DNA from: Gammaproteobacteria bacterium
Lineage (GTDB): Bacteria > Gemmatimonadota > Gemmatimonadetes > Longimicrobiales > Gaopeijiaceae
Assembly: GCA_028819075.1 (NCBI GenBank)
Contig: JAPPMM010000028.1
Coordinates: 220,732-284,731 of the forward strand
Length of the DNA: 64,000 nucleotides
Direction of reading: 5' to 3'
The notes below the pieces were generated by a model that was given only the letters and a program-made list of their open reading frames with translations, was not told the DNA's origin and searched no databases. This document shows, piece by piece, positions 52,483-61,053 of this stretch (positions are counted from its first letter, which is position 1; every line of letters begins with the position of its first letter). The position numbers were made by a program, and so were the translations under genes.

Positions 52483-53274
52483 GTGTCCAGGCATCGGACA
52501 CCCAGGCGTGCGGACCTCTCACAGCACTTCCTTCGGAGCAGGGCGCTTGCCGCTAGCCTGATCGCCCAGGCTCCCCTCTCACACGAGGACCTGGTTGTCG
52601 AGATCGGGCCGGGCCGTGGTATTCTCACTCGAGAACTGGCGCGTCGATGCCGTGAGGTCGTTGCCGTAGAGTTCGACGGAGCACTATCCGAGGCGCTTCG
52701 TACGCGTTTCCGGAGTCACACCCGTGTCACGATTGTCCGGTCCGACTTCCTCCGGTTTCGGCTACCCGATGTCCCCTACAAGGTCCTGGGGAACACTCCG
52801 TTCAATCGGACTGCTGCAATCGTCCGGCGGCTTGTCCAGGCCGATTCTCGACCGCAGGACGCCTATCTCGTGGTCCAACGTGAAGCGGCGGAGCGGTTTG
52901 CGGGTACGCCCCATTCCCGAGAGACCCTGTCCTCGCTGCTACTCAAGCCGTGGTGGCAGATCGAGATCGCGCGGCGCTTTCGCCGTACCGACTTCGATCC
53001 CCCTCCTGGGGTCGACGCCGTCGCGCTCTGGCTCGCCCGCCGAACAAGACCGCTTGTGGACCGATTCCAGGCGGTGGACTACCGGCGCTTCATCCAGAGC
53101 TGCTTCGGTCGCGACGGCCGCTCGATCAGGCGGTGCCTGCGACCCGAATTCACGCGAACGCAGGTCTACCGCCTGAGCCGGGATCTCAGGTTCGATCCTT
53201 CCGGACCACCCCGCGGCCTCACCTTCGACCAGTGGCTCGCATTGTTCAGGTTCTGGAGGCTGACTCGGTCGTAG
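52483..53274 (+). CDS. Erm-like rRNA adenine N6-methyltransferase
   Basis: A 263-residue SAM-dependent methyltransferase of the KsgA/Erm family. The start has LSQHFLRSRALAASL, motif I is VVEIGPGRGILTREL, motif II VVAVEFDG, motif III VTIVRSDFLRF, and the catalytic motif IV is NTPFNRTAAIV (N-T-P-F instead of N-[IL]-P-[YF]). The C-terminal basic domain (RRFIQSCFGRDGRSIRR) is Erm-like rather than KsgA-like. The likely target is 23S rRNA A2058 (macrolide resistance), inferred from family. GTG 52483 is used. A 200-base leader precedes it. Confidence 0.85.
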   Translation: MSRHRTPRRADLSQHFLRSRALAASLIAQAPLSHEDLVVEIGPGRGILTRELARRCREVVAVEFDGALSEALRTRFRSHTRVTIVRSDFLRFRLPDVPYKVLGNTPFNRTAAIVRRLVQADSRPQDAYLVVQREAAERFAGTPHSRETLSSLLLKPWWQIEIARRFRRTDFDPPPGVDAVALWLARRTRPLVDRFQAVDYRRFIQSCFGRDGRSIRRCLRPEFTRTQVYRLSRDLRFDPSGPPRGLTFDQWLALFRFWRLTRS

Positions 53275-53414
53275 GCGCCGATGCCCCGGCGGACAACCGA
53301 GCGCAGCGGTCAGGGCGTCTGACTACAGGATGATCGGCGATTGCACCGCCACCAACGGGCGTGATTCTGCAGATCCCGGCCCGCCAGACAGACCCGCACG
53401 TGAGGCCACCCGAC

Positions 53415-55046
53415 ATGGTTGATCGAACCCGACTTCGAGGACGTCTACCCGGTCGCGTGTTGTTGGGAGTCGGCCTGGCGATCACGCTTGGCGGGGCCGC
53501 GTGCCGCGATGTTGCAGAGGACCCTTCCGGGCACAGACTTGCAGGCCTTTCCGACTTCATCGACGCGTCCATGGCGGACTGGGACTTGCCTGGGCTGGCG
53601 GTTGCCGTGGTGCACGAAGACGAAGTCGTCTTCGCTGAAGGGTTCGGGGTCAAAGAGTTGGGACGGGAAGACCCGGTCGACGCCCACACTCTCTTCCAGG
53701 TCGGTTCCGTTTCCAAGTCATTCGCGGCCGCAGCGATCGGAGCCCTCGTGGACGACGGGCTGGTCCACTGGGACGATCCGGTGGTCGAGCACCTGCCGTG
53801 GTTTCGGGTGAAGGACCCGGAGATCACGCGCGAGATGACGATTCGCGACCTGCTGTCCCACCAGTCGGGCATGCCGGGCGACGCCTTTCCCACGCTCGCG
53901 ATCATGGACGCCCGGGCAGCGGCGGAGCGAGTTCGACACCTCGACAGCCAGGCCCCGCTCAGGGAGAGCTTTCGTTACAGCAACCAGGGCTACGGGGTGG
54001 CGGGGCTGGTGGTGGAGGCCGTGACCGGTAGGACGTGGGGCGAATGGGTCCGGGAGCGTCTCTTTCGGCCCATGGAGATGCACAACAGCGCGGCCAGCCC
54101 CTACGAAGTGTGGGAGGAGCCATTCGTGGCGCCCACCTTCTGGGGCACGGCACCTGCGGGCACGGTGGGGATTGCCGACGCGCCGGGCAGGAATGTCGCG
54201 ATGCCGCACGGCGCCGATCGCGAGGGGATGCGCAGGGTCCTGGCCTGGCAGTCGTTCGACAGCATGCAGGCGGCGGGAAGCGTGGTGTCCAGCGCCGCAG
54301 AGATGGCGAACTGGGTCCGCATGCACCTCGCGCGGGGGAAGTTCGGCGACCGCCCCGTGCTCCGGGAGGCGACGGTGGAGGAGATGCACGCCCCCCAGGT
54401 AGCGAGCGGCGCCACCTTCCTCTTCGCGGACGACACCAGCAGCGGCACCTACGCTCTGGGGTGGAGTCGCACCACCTTCGAGGGCCACCCGTACCTGTCC
54501 CACGGCGGCGGCATCCTCGGTTTTCCGGCGTATGTGGCGCTGCTTCCGGACATCTCCGCGGGCGTCGTGGTCCTGGCGAACGGAGACGCATGGTTCCACC
54601 CGCACCACGAAATCAGCGCGTGGGTATTCGCCCGCCTACTCGACCGCGAGCCGCGAGACTGGCACCGGGAGTCCATGGCCCACAAGACCGCGATCGTCGA
54701 ACAGATCGACAGCACCCTCGCGGCGCAGGATTCGGCCCGCGTTCCGGAAACCCTGCCCACTTTGCCCCTCGCCGAATACGTGGGCAGTTATGCAGACCCG
54801 CTCGGAGCCGGCCACGCCGAGGTCGTGCTCGCGCAGGACGGGTGGCTAAGGCTGCACTTCGGAGAGCCGGGCACCTTCTCCGGCGACATGGAGCACTGGA
54901 ACGACGACGTGTTCCGTCTCTATTTCGACGGCGGAGACGGCCAGATGGATCGGAGTTCGTTCGCGACCTTCACCATCGATTCAGAGCTTGGCGTAGCCGT
55001 CATGGATCTGGGTTTCATGGGCCGGTACCGGAGGCGTGAACGGTAG
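53415..55046 (+). CDS. Serine beta-lactamase-fold lipoprotein with C-terminal lipocalin-like domain
   Basis: A 543-residue serine hydrolase. The lipobox is LGGAAC. SxxK is in QVGSVSKSFAAA, YxN in FRYSNQGYGVAG, and HGG in YLSHGGGILGF. The beta-lactamase domain ends near residue 400. The remainder (YVGSYADPLGAGHAEVVL to FTIDSELGVAVMDLGF) resembles the DUF3471-type beta-barrel tail often attached to such enzymes. ATG 53415 has TGAGG about 9 bases upstream. Its 3' end overlaps the convergent MmgE/PrpD gene by 32 bases. Confidence 0.88.
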   Translation: MVDRTRLRGRLPGRVLLGVGLAITLGGAACRDVAEDPSGHRLAGLSDFIDASMADWDLPGLAVAVVHEDEVVFAEGFGVKELGREDPVDAHTLFQVGSVSKSFAAAAIGALVDDGLVHWDDPVVEHLPWFRVKDPEITREMTIRDLLSHQSGMPGDAFPTLAIMDARAAAERVRHLDSQAPLRESFRYSNQGYGVAGLVVEAVTGRTWGEWVRERLFRPMEMHNSAASPYEVWEEPFVAPTFWGTAPAGTVGIADAPGRNVAMPHGADREGMRRVLAWQSFDSMQAAGSVVSSAAEMANWVRMHLARGKFGDRPVLREATVEEMHAPQVASGATFLFADDTSSGTYALGWSRTTFEGHPYLSHGGGILGFPAYVALLPDISAGVVVLANGDAWFHPHHEISAWVFARLLDREPRDWHRESMAHKTAIVEQIDSTLAAQDSARVPETLPTLPLAEYVGSYADPLGAGHAEVVLAQDGWLRLHFGEPGTFSGDMEHWNDDVFRLYFDGGDGQMDRSSFATFTIDSELGVAVMDLGFMGRYRRRER

Positions 55047-56415
55047 TACGCACCAACTCCCCGATGTCCCCCAGCTCGTCCACGCGCTCGAGCGTTTCTA
55101 GCGCCCCATCAATGCCCACATCGTCCATCACGAGGCTCGCGCAGTCGCGGAACTTCGCGTGCAGTTCCTCCCGGCTCAGGGGCCGCTCCGGGCCGCCGGG
55201 ATACGTGTCCGCCTCGGTGTGGAGTTCGGTGCCGTCACGGAGGTGGACGTCGATGGCGCTGCGCATGCGGTCGTAGCCGCGCGCGTCGATGGCCTCGTCG
55301 AACCGGACCGTCACCCGGCGCATCATGTCCGCCGCCTCCTCGGAGAGGACGAAGTCGTCGTGGAACTCGCGGATTCCGGCCCGGCGCCGGAGGACGATGC
55401 TCGAGAGGACGAAGGGGATGCAGAACTTCGCCTCCAGCTCGTTGGTGGGGACAGGATACCTGAGCGGTTTCAGGATGTTGTGGCCGGCGCGGAAGGTGAT
55501 GCCGGCGATGTCGTCCGGTGCGAGGTCGTGCCCAGTTACGAGTTCGAGCATGGCGGCCATGCTGGGGTGGCCGAGGCTTCCCGAGGGGAAGGGCTTCACG
55601 GACACGCCGGGGTCGAGCAGGGTGTAGGGCGCGCCGAGGGCGCCGACCAGCCGTTCGGGCTCGAAGCCGCCGCCGAACACGCGGAAGAAGCCCCACGGCG
55701 CCTCCAGCGCATCGTTCCCGGCCGTGAAGCCGCGCGCCGCGAGTTCGACCGCCACGATGCCGTTCTCGGCAGCGCGCCCGGCGTGGAGCGGCTTGGTCAT
55801 GGTGCCGAAGCCGAGCCGGATCCCCGACGAGAGGCTCGCCGCGATGCCGAGCGCCATGGCGAGCTCGTCCGCCTCCAGCCCGGCCAGCCTGGCGGCCGTC
55901 GCGCAGGCCCCGAGCGTGCCGATGGTCGCGGTCGAGTGGAACCCTTCCCGGTAGTGCCGCGGATCGATCGCCTCGGCGATCTTGCACTCCACCTCGAAGC
56001 CGATGAGGAACGCCTCCAGGAACTCGGCGCCCGTGGCTCCGACCCGTTCCGCCATCGCGTAGCCCGCCGACAGCGGCGCCACCGTGGGGTGCGTGAGGAG
56101 CCCGAAGATGCGGTCGGGGGCGTTCGAGAGCTGCGTGTCGTCGAAGTCCATCGCGTGGCCCGCCGTGCCGTTGGCGCGCGCCGCGAGCGGGGCCGGGGCA
56201 CGGGTGTCCGGCAGCCCGAAGATGGTCGCCTCGGCATGCCCCCCCTGCGCCGCGATCTGGTCCTGCACGATGCGGGAGCAGGCATCCGTGGACCCGGCGA
56301 GGATCACGCCCGTGCCGTCCAGCACGCAGCGCCGACCCTCGCTCAGCAGCCGCTCCGGGAAGTCCGCGATGTTCGTTTCGAGGATGAAGTCGATGACCGC
56401 GCGTGTCGCGCTCAC
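55015..56415 (-). CDS. MmgE/PrpD family protein
   Basis: A 466-residue protein of the 2-methylcitrate dehydratase/cis-aconitate decarboxylase (iminodisuccinate epimerase) superfamily. Features are the N-terminal VLDGTGVILAGS, AGHAMDFDDTQL with the conserved Asp/His segment, TMTKPLHAGRAAENGIVAV, SVKPFPSGSLGHPSM, and the end VTVRFDEAIDARGYDRM. GTG 56415 overlaps the TctA stop (GTGA), giving a single transcript with the Tct transporter. That makes a tricarboxylate- or dicarboxylate-like substrate likely. Confidence 0.9.
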   Translation of the reverse strand: MSATRAVIDFILETNIADFPERLLSEGRRCVLDGTGVILAGSTDACSRIVQDQIAAQGGHAEATIFGLPDTRAPAPLAARANGTAGHAMDFDDTQLSNAPDRIFGLLTHPTVAPLSAGYAMAERVGATGAEFLEAFLIGFEVECKIAEAIDPRHYREGFHSTATIGTLGACATAARLAGLEADELAMALGIAASLSSGIRLGFGTMTKPLHAGRAAENGIVAVELAARGFTAGNDALEAPWGFFRVFGGGFEPERLVGALGAPYTLLDPGVSVKPFPSGSLGHPSMAAMLELVTGHDLAPDDIAGITFRAGHNILKPLRYPVPTNELEAKFCIPFVLSSIVLRRRAGIREFHDDFVLSEEAADMMRRVTVRFDEAIDARGYDRMRSAIDVHLRDGTELHTEADTYPGGPERPLSREELHAKFRDCASLVMDDVGIDGALETLERVDELGDIGELVRTTVHASGTGP

Positions 56416-57908
56416 TCTTGCTCCTTTGCTTGTCGTTTTCCGGAAACGAGACGGTTCCTGATCGCCGGGGCCGCGAAGCTGACCACCGCCAGCGCGAGCA
56501 GCACCAGGCCGATCGGACTCTCGAGGAAGATCGTGTGCGAGCCCGAAGACAGCGTGAGAGCCCGCCGATAGTTGGTCTCGATCATGGGACCGAGGATGAG
56601 GCCGAGCACGGCTGGCGCCAGCGGATACCCGGCGCGCAGCATGGCGAAGCCGACGACCCCGAAGAAGAGGGCCACCCAGGCGTCGGCTGCGTTCCCGCGC
56701 AGGGCGAAGACGCCCACGAGCGAGATGGCGACGACCAGCGGCATCAGGATCGACGGCCGCAGCCGCACGACGCGCGTCCACAGCGGGATCCCGAGGCGGC
56801 CAACGGCCAGCATGAGCAGCACCGCCACCAGGAACCCGGCGTAGAGCGCGTAGACAAGTTCGGCGCGCTCGGCCATCAGCAGCGGGCCCGGGGCGACGCC
56901 CTGCACAGTGAGGCCCCCGAGCAGCACGGCGGCGCTGGCCGACCCCGGAATCCCCAGCGCGAGAAGGGGGATCATGGCGGCGCCCACGCAGGAGTTGTTC
57001 GCCGCCTCGGGCGCCGCGATGCCGGCCGGCACTCCCGTCCCGAACCGCTCCCGGTCCTTCGAGACGCGCCGCTCCTCGTTCCACGCCACGATCGAGGCGA
57101 TCGTCGCCCCGGCGCCGGGAATGGCTCCGATCACTCCGCCGATCGCCGACCCGCGCAGAATCGTGCGCCAGAGCCCGAACAGCTCGCGGGCCTTGGGCAG
57201 CGCCCCCGTGATGCCGGCCCCGGGCGCCGTCGCCTCGCGTCCGCCGGCCACCGCCTTCAGTGCCTCGGCGATGGCGAAGAAGCCGATCAGCATCGGCACC
57301 AGCCCGAGCCCGTCCATGAGCATGTTCGTGCCCAGCGTGAGCCTTGGCGCCCCCGTGAGCACGTCCAGCCCGACGATGAAGAACACGAGTCCCAGCAGCG
57401 CGCTGATGATCCCCTTCAGAGGATCCCTTCCCACGAGGTTCGCGACGATCGACAGGCCGAACACGCCGAGCCCGAAGTACTCCGCCGGCCCGAAGGCGAT
57501 CGCCGCCCGCGAGAGCGGCCCGAGCGCCAGCACGAGGAGAATCGTCCCCAGGAGCCCCCCGCTCATGGACGAGAAGAGGGAGATCCCCAGCGCGCGCCCC
57601 GCCTCGCCCCGGCGCGTCATGGCGTAGCCGTCGAAGGTCGTCGCGAGCGCGGGCGAACTGCCTGGAACCCCGATCGCGATCGCCGTGATCGATCCCCCGT
57701 ACTCCGCCGCCATGTAGATCGAGACCATCATCAGGAGCGCCGGCGTCGGGTCGAGCGCGAAGGTGACCGGGAGGACGAGCGCGAGTCCCACCGTCGAGCT
57801 CAGCCCTGGCATCGCCCCCGCGAACACCCCGAGCAGGCTGCCCGCCAGCAGCGCGGCGAGGTTCCCCGGCTGGAGCGCCGTCAGGAGACCGTCGAGGAAG
57901 GCCGTCAC
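56412..57908 (-). CDS. tctA: Tripartite tricarboxylate transporter large permease (TctA family)
   Basis: A 498-residue membrane protein of about 12 helices. The family signature is intact at the N-terminus (GSLLGVFAGAMPGLSSTVGLAL) and in YGGSITAIAIGVPGSSPAL. The second half repeats it with GGVIGAIPGAGATIASIVAW and LALGIPGSASAAVLLGGL. GTG 57908 starts 16 bases after the TctB stop. It works with TctB and the periplasmic TctC to import carboxylates by ion gradients. Confidence 0.93.
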   Translation of the reverse strand: MTAFLDGLLTALQPGNLAALLAGSLLGVFAGAMPGLSSTVGLALVLPVTFALDPTPALLMMVSIYMAAEYGGSITAIAIGVPGSSPALATTFDGYAMTRRGEAGRALGISLFSSMSGGLLGTILLVLALGPLSRAAIAFGPAEYFGLGVFGLSIVANLVGRDPLKGIISALLGLVFFIVGLDVLTGAPRLTLGTNMLMDGLGLVPMLIGFFAIAEALKAVAGGREATAPGAGITGALPKARELFGLWRTILRGSAIGGVIGAIPGAGATIASIVAWNEERRVSKDRERFGTGVPAGIAAPEAANNSCVGAAMIPLLALGIPGSASAAVLLGGLTVQGVAPGPLLMAERAELVYALYAGFLVAVLLMLAVGRLGIPLWTRVVRLRPSILMPLVVAISLVGVFALRGNAADAWVALFFGVVGFAMLRAGYPLAPAVLGLILGPMIETNYRRALTLSSGSHTIFLESPIGLVLLALAVVSFAAPAIRNRLVSGKRQAKEQE

Positions 57909-57924
57909 GCCCCGCGTCGCCCGG

Positions 57925-58512
57925 TCAGAACCCGGCCGGCAGCGGCACGCCGAGCAGCACCATGAACACGAGGTAGATGAACCCGGCAAAGGCGAGCGGC
58001 ACCGAGACCATCGTCCGCCACGAACGCTCGCCCGTCAGCCACATGAGACCGACGACGAGGAGCGGCACCGAGAGGACGGTTCCGAGCCGCGGCCACACGA
58101 GGAGGAAGGCGGCGATCCACCCGACGGCGATCCAGACTCCCAAGCGCGGGATTCGGCTTCTGACGCCCGAGCCCGCGGCAGAGTCCGAGGCAACGTTTCC
58201 GCGGGAACGCGCCGCGCCGGAGTTTCCGCGGGAACGTGCTGCGCGGGATTCGCCGCCCGATGCGCCGGCGGATCCGCCGCCCGAGCCTCCCTCCCCCGCG
58301 CCGCGCCACGCTCGGACCGCGAGCCAGGCCGCGCAGGCGATGAGGAGCACCGCGAGCAGCCGGGGGAAGAAGGCCGGGCCCGGGGCGCCCTCGGTCAGCG
58401 AAGGGGGATAACCGCGCGAGTCGAGCAGGACCGCGGCTCCGATGGCGGCGAGCAGCACCGTCTCCGTCAGGAGGCGTCGCGGCAGGCTTGCGCGCGCGGA
58501 ACGGCTACCCAT
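57925..58512 (-). CDS. tctB: Tripartite tricarboxylate transporter small permease (TctB family)
   Basis: A 195-residue membrane protein with about four helices (LLTETVLLAAIGAAVLL, FFPRLLAVLLIACAAWLAV, and two C-terminal ones with LMWLTGERSWRT). The cytosolic loop around residues 75-120 is an unusual Gly/Ser/Arg-rich insert with a 27-base internal DNA repeat. ATG 58512 overlaps the TctC stop by 8 bases. Confidence 0.85.
   Translation of the reverse strand: MGSRSARASLPRRLLTETVLLAAIGAAVLLDSRGYPPSLTEGAPGPAFFPRLLAVLLIACAAWLAVRAWRGAGEGGSGGGSAGASGGESRAARSRGNSGAARSRGNVASDSAAGSGVRSRIPRLGVWIAVGWIAAFLLVWPRLGTVLSVPLLVVGLMWLTGERSWRTMVSVPLAFAGFIYLVFMVLLGVPLPAGF
58195..58236. repeat. Tandem GTTTCCGCGGGAACG repeat inside tctB
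   Basis: GTTTCCGCGGGAACG occurs at 58195-58209 and 58222-58236, 27 bases apart. Each copy is itself nearly palindromic around CCGCGG. It encodes the repeated SRGN residues of the TctB loop, so loop expansion by tandem duplication is the simplest reading. Confidence 0.6.
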
Positions 58513-59554
58513 CCAGGAATCCCAGCCGTCGCAGCAGGTCCCGGCTCGTCGTGACTTCCTCCGCCATCCAGGCCCCGAACGCGTCCGCATCCTCCATCGT
58601 CGCGAACTCGAGGGCGGCGCGCTCCATGTATTCCCTGAACCCCGGATCGTCGATCGCGGCCATTAGGCGGGCGCGGATGTCGGCCCGCGTCTCGGGGTCC
58701 AGCCCCGGCGGGCCCACCACTCCCCGCCAGTGGACGGGCTGGAGATCGTACCCCTGGTCCGCGTAGCTCGGGGTGTCCGGGAGCGCCTCGACGGGCATCG
58801 CGGTCCCCAGCACGCGCATCGTCCCCGCGCGCAGGTGCTCGCGCACGATGTTGTAGTTCGTGTGCGCCGCGTCGGTGTGGCCGCCGAGCGCCGCGACCAC
58901 CGCGTCGGCCGAGCCCTCGTAGGCGATCCAGCGGATATCCGGATCTCCCGCCACCGCCCGCAACCGGGCGAAGCCGAGGAAATGGGCCGACGCCGCGCCG
59001 AACCCGGACACCGACACCTCGCCGGGCCGGGCGTGGGCGGCCTCGAACAGGTCTCCCAGCGTGCCGAAAGGGCTGTCGTCCCGCACCGCGACGAGGAAGG
59101 GATCGATCTGGATGCGGAGGATGGGCGTGAAGTCCTCCGGGGCGAACGGGATCCGCCCCGTCGCCATGTTCACCGTCCCGCTCGCCGTGAACACGCCGAG
59201 CACGTGGGGGTCCCCCGCGCGGCCCTGCATGTACTGCATGCCTGCGGCCCCCGCCCCGCCCTGCCGGGTCATCACGGTCACGCGCTGCCCGTCGAAGTGC
59301 GGCGGCGCCGCATCGGCCAGCGCCCGCGAGAGGAGGTCCGAGGGGCCTCCGGGGGTCGCCCAGGAGACGATTTCGATGGGGCGGCTTGGGAAGGCGGCGT
59401 CGTCCCCGCCGGATGAACACGCGGCGGAGGCCAGCAGGACGAACGCAGCGGCGAGCAGGCGGGGGAGCGTGGGTGCGGACCGGGGCTTGCGGTTGCGCGG
59501 AGGGGCTGCGGCTTGCGCCTGGAGGGACGATTTGGCGGTTGGTCGAGGTTTCAT
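58505..59554 (-). CDS. tctC: Tripartite tricarboxylate transporter substrate-binding lipoprotein (TctC/Bug family)
   Basis: A 349-residue Bug-type binding protein. The lipobox is LLASAAC, followed by PSRPIEIVSWATPGGPSDLLSR (binding loop). Then come GGAGAAGMQYMQG, YNIVREHLRAG, the Asp-rich SYADQGYDLQP and a C-terminal helix pair. ATG 59554 lies after a short charged stretch and gives a long signal peptide. It is first in the tctC-tctB-tctA-MmgE/PrpD operon. Confidence 0.9.
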   Translation of the reverse strand: MKPRPTAKSSLQAQAAAPPRNRKPRSAPTLPRLLAAAFVLLASAACSSGGDDAAFPSRPIEIVSWATPGGPSDLLSRALADAAPPHFDGQRVTVMTRQGGAGAAGMQYMQGRAGDPHVLGVFTASGTVNMATGRIPFAPEDFTPILRIQIDPFLVAVRDDSPFGTLGDLFEAAHARPGEVSVSGFGAASAHFLGFARLRAVAGDPDIRWIAYEGSADAVVAALGGHTDAAHTNYNIVREHLRAGTMRVLGTAMPVEALPDTPSYADQGYDLQPVHWRGVVGPPGLDPETRADIRARLMAAIDDPGFREYMERAALEFATMEDADAFGAWMAEEVTTSRDLLRRLGFLDG

Positions 59555-59688
59555 GCGGGGAAATATGAGGTTGCCGTCGGGAGTCGGCCACCGGGAGGCG
59601 TTGGGGAGGGCGGGCGGCTTGCAACGAACACCGGACGCCGATGACGGTGGACGCTCTCGCAGGACGTCGCCGAACTCGAGCAGGAGGG

Positions 59689-59716
59689 TTGACATTTTCA
59701 CCATAACCCGTAATTT
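59689..59716 (+). promoter_or_regulatory. Promoter of the AbiEi-like/nuclease cassette
   Basis: TTGACA (59689-59694), a 16-base spacer and TAATTT (59711-59716) lie just upstream of ATG 59726. The spacing to the ATG is only 9 bases past the -10, so the transcript would be leaderless or nearly so. No clear operator palindrome was found around it. Confidence 0.65.
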
Positions 59717-59725
59717 CAGCGCACG

Positions 59726-60829
59726 ATGAAAACATCAACTCCAGTAAACGACTTGGCGGCCGCCGCCCTGAGCGCCGTCGGTGACCTGCTCGGGCATGTC
59801 CCCCACCTGAAGGCCACCAGTGCGGTTCGCGACCAACTGCCCGGGAGCGGCCATCCCGTCGACGGGCGTATCGAGTTCGAACACGGTGATCACACCTATG
59901 TACTCGTCATCGACGTCAAGCGGAACGGTGCTCCCCGATTCGTCCGGTCCGCGGTCTACCAACTCAAGGGATACCTGGCTCATGTTGGTCAGTACGCTTA
60001 CGACGATTCCCACCGACGGTGGATTCCCATGCTCGTAAGTCCCTACCTGTCTCCCGAGTCCCGGTCGATCTGCCTGGATCACGATGTTGCCTATCTGGAT
60101 CTGGTCGGCAACGCTCACCTCGCATTCGATCATGTCTACATCGATCGGGCTGTCGCAGACCGGCCCAGAGCAGAAACGCGCGCGCTGAGGTCGGTCTTCG
60201 CCCCGAAGGCGGCCGCCATCCTCCGGGTGCTCCTTCGCGAGCCCGCCCGCGCCTGGCGCGTCGTCGAGCTGGCTGAAGCGGCCAACGTTAGCCTCGGCCA
60301 TGTGAGCAACGTTCGCAAAGCCCTACTCGCACGGGAATGGATCGAGAAGGCGACGAACGGAGTCAAACTCGTCCGGCCGGACGCGTTACTACGGACTTGG
60401 CGCGAGGAATACCGCAAGCCAGCCGGCCGCACCATTAGCAGATACACGCTCGTCCACGGCGAACAACTCTCCAGCCAGCTGTCGGGAAAACTGAACGCGA
60501 AACCAGGTCGTCCGCGCGCGATTCTGTCGTCACACTCGGCTGCGCAATGGTTCGCGCCCTTCGCCAGGAGCGGCACCCACAGCTTCTACGCCGACGAACC
60601 CGGCGCCCGGAAACTGAAGGAGGCGCTGAAGCTCACTCATGTCGAGCGAGGAGCCAATGTCACCGTGACCATCCCGCGCGATGAGAGTCTGTTCGAGGAC
60701 GCGGCTCAGCCGGCGCCGGGCATTTTTTGCACCAGTCCGATCATCACGTACCTCGACCTCTGGCCAGGCAGCGACCGAGATCGTAAGGCGGCTGAGCACC
60801 TGGCTTCGAGGTGTTTTCCGTGGCTGTAA
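59726..60829 (+). CDS. AbiEi-like protein: PD-(D/E)xK-like N-terminus plus winged helix
   Basis: A 367-residue protein resembling AbiEi-type antitoxins of type IV systems. Residues about 45-90 carry GRIEFEHGDHTYVLVIDVK followed by AVYQLKGYL. The order D/E, D-x-K, Q matches a PD-(D/E)xK nuclease-like motif set. Residues about 155-215 are a winged helix (AAILRVLLREPARAW, then LAEAANVSLGHVSNVRKAL). The C-terminal part ends in TSPIITYLDLWPGSDRDRKAAEHL, typical of AbiEi-related proteins. It overlaps the next gene by 10 bases. The role as regulator, antitoxin or nuclease is not settled. Confidence 0.7.
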   Translation: MKTSTPVNDLAAAALSAVGDLLGHVPHLKATSAVRDQLPGSGHPVDGRIEFEHGDHTYVLVIDVKRNGAPRFVRSAVYQLKGYLAHVGQYAYDDSHRRWIPMLVSPYLSPESRSICLDHDVAYLDLVGNAHLAFDHVYIDRAVADRPRAETRALRSVFAPKAAAILRVLLREPARAWRVVELAEAANVSLGHVSNVRKALLAREWIEKATNGVKLVRPDALLRTWREEYRKPAGRTISRYTLVHGEQLSSQLSGKLNAKPGRPRAILSSHSAAQWFAPFARSGTHSFYADEPGARKLKEALKLTHVERGANVTVTIPRDESLFEDAAQPAPGIFCTSPIITYLDLWPGSDRDRKAAEHLASRCFPWL

Positions 60830-61053
60830 CGGAGCCCCAGTCCGCCCGCGATTACGGTGACCGCACGGCCCGGGAAGGCTACCACTTGATCGCGGGGAAG
60901 TTCAGAAGCATCGAGGACTTCGGACCGACAAGCGTCAGAGAGTTCGTGGAGGGTACCCATTTGCTTGGCAATCGCACCGTGAATCAGTGGCAGCAGGATG
61001 CCTTCGGACAGGTTGACGCGTGGCCGAGAGGACTTGGCGTGAGGCAGATATGA
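60820..61053 (+). CDS. Small 77-aa protein of the cassette, unknown
   Basis: Unrecognised soluble 77-residue protein starting at GTG 60820 (an alternative GTG lies at 60811). It has no signal peptide or membrane helix. Visible features are EGYHLIAGKFRSIEDFG, LLGNRTVNQWQQDAFGQ and the end WPRGLGVRQI. It overlaps the gene before by 10 bases and the nuclease after it by 4 (ATGA). It could be a cassette component, or the C-terminal relic of a longer AbiEii-like toxin; it does not resemble nucleotidyltransferase sequence that I can recognise. Confidence 0.55.
   Translation: MAVTEPQSARDYGDRTAREGYHLIAGKFRSIEDFGPTSVREFVEGTHLLGNRTVNQWQQDAFGQVDAWPRGLGVRQI

Noticed and set aside
52483..53274. Considered as housekeeping KsgA
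   Set aside because: The C-terminal domain and accessory context look Erm-like, and motif IV differs from KsgA's usual NLPYN; left as Erm-like with moderate certainty.
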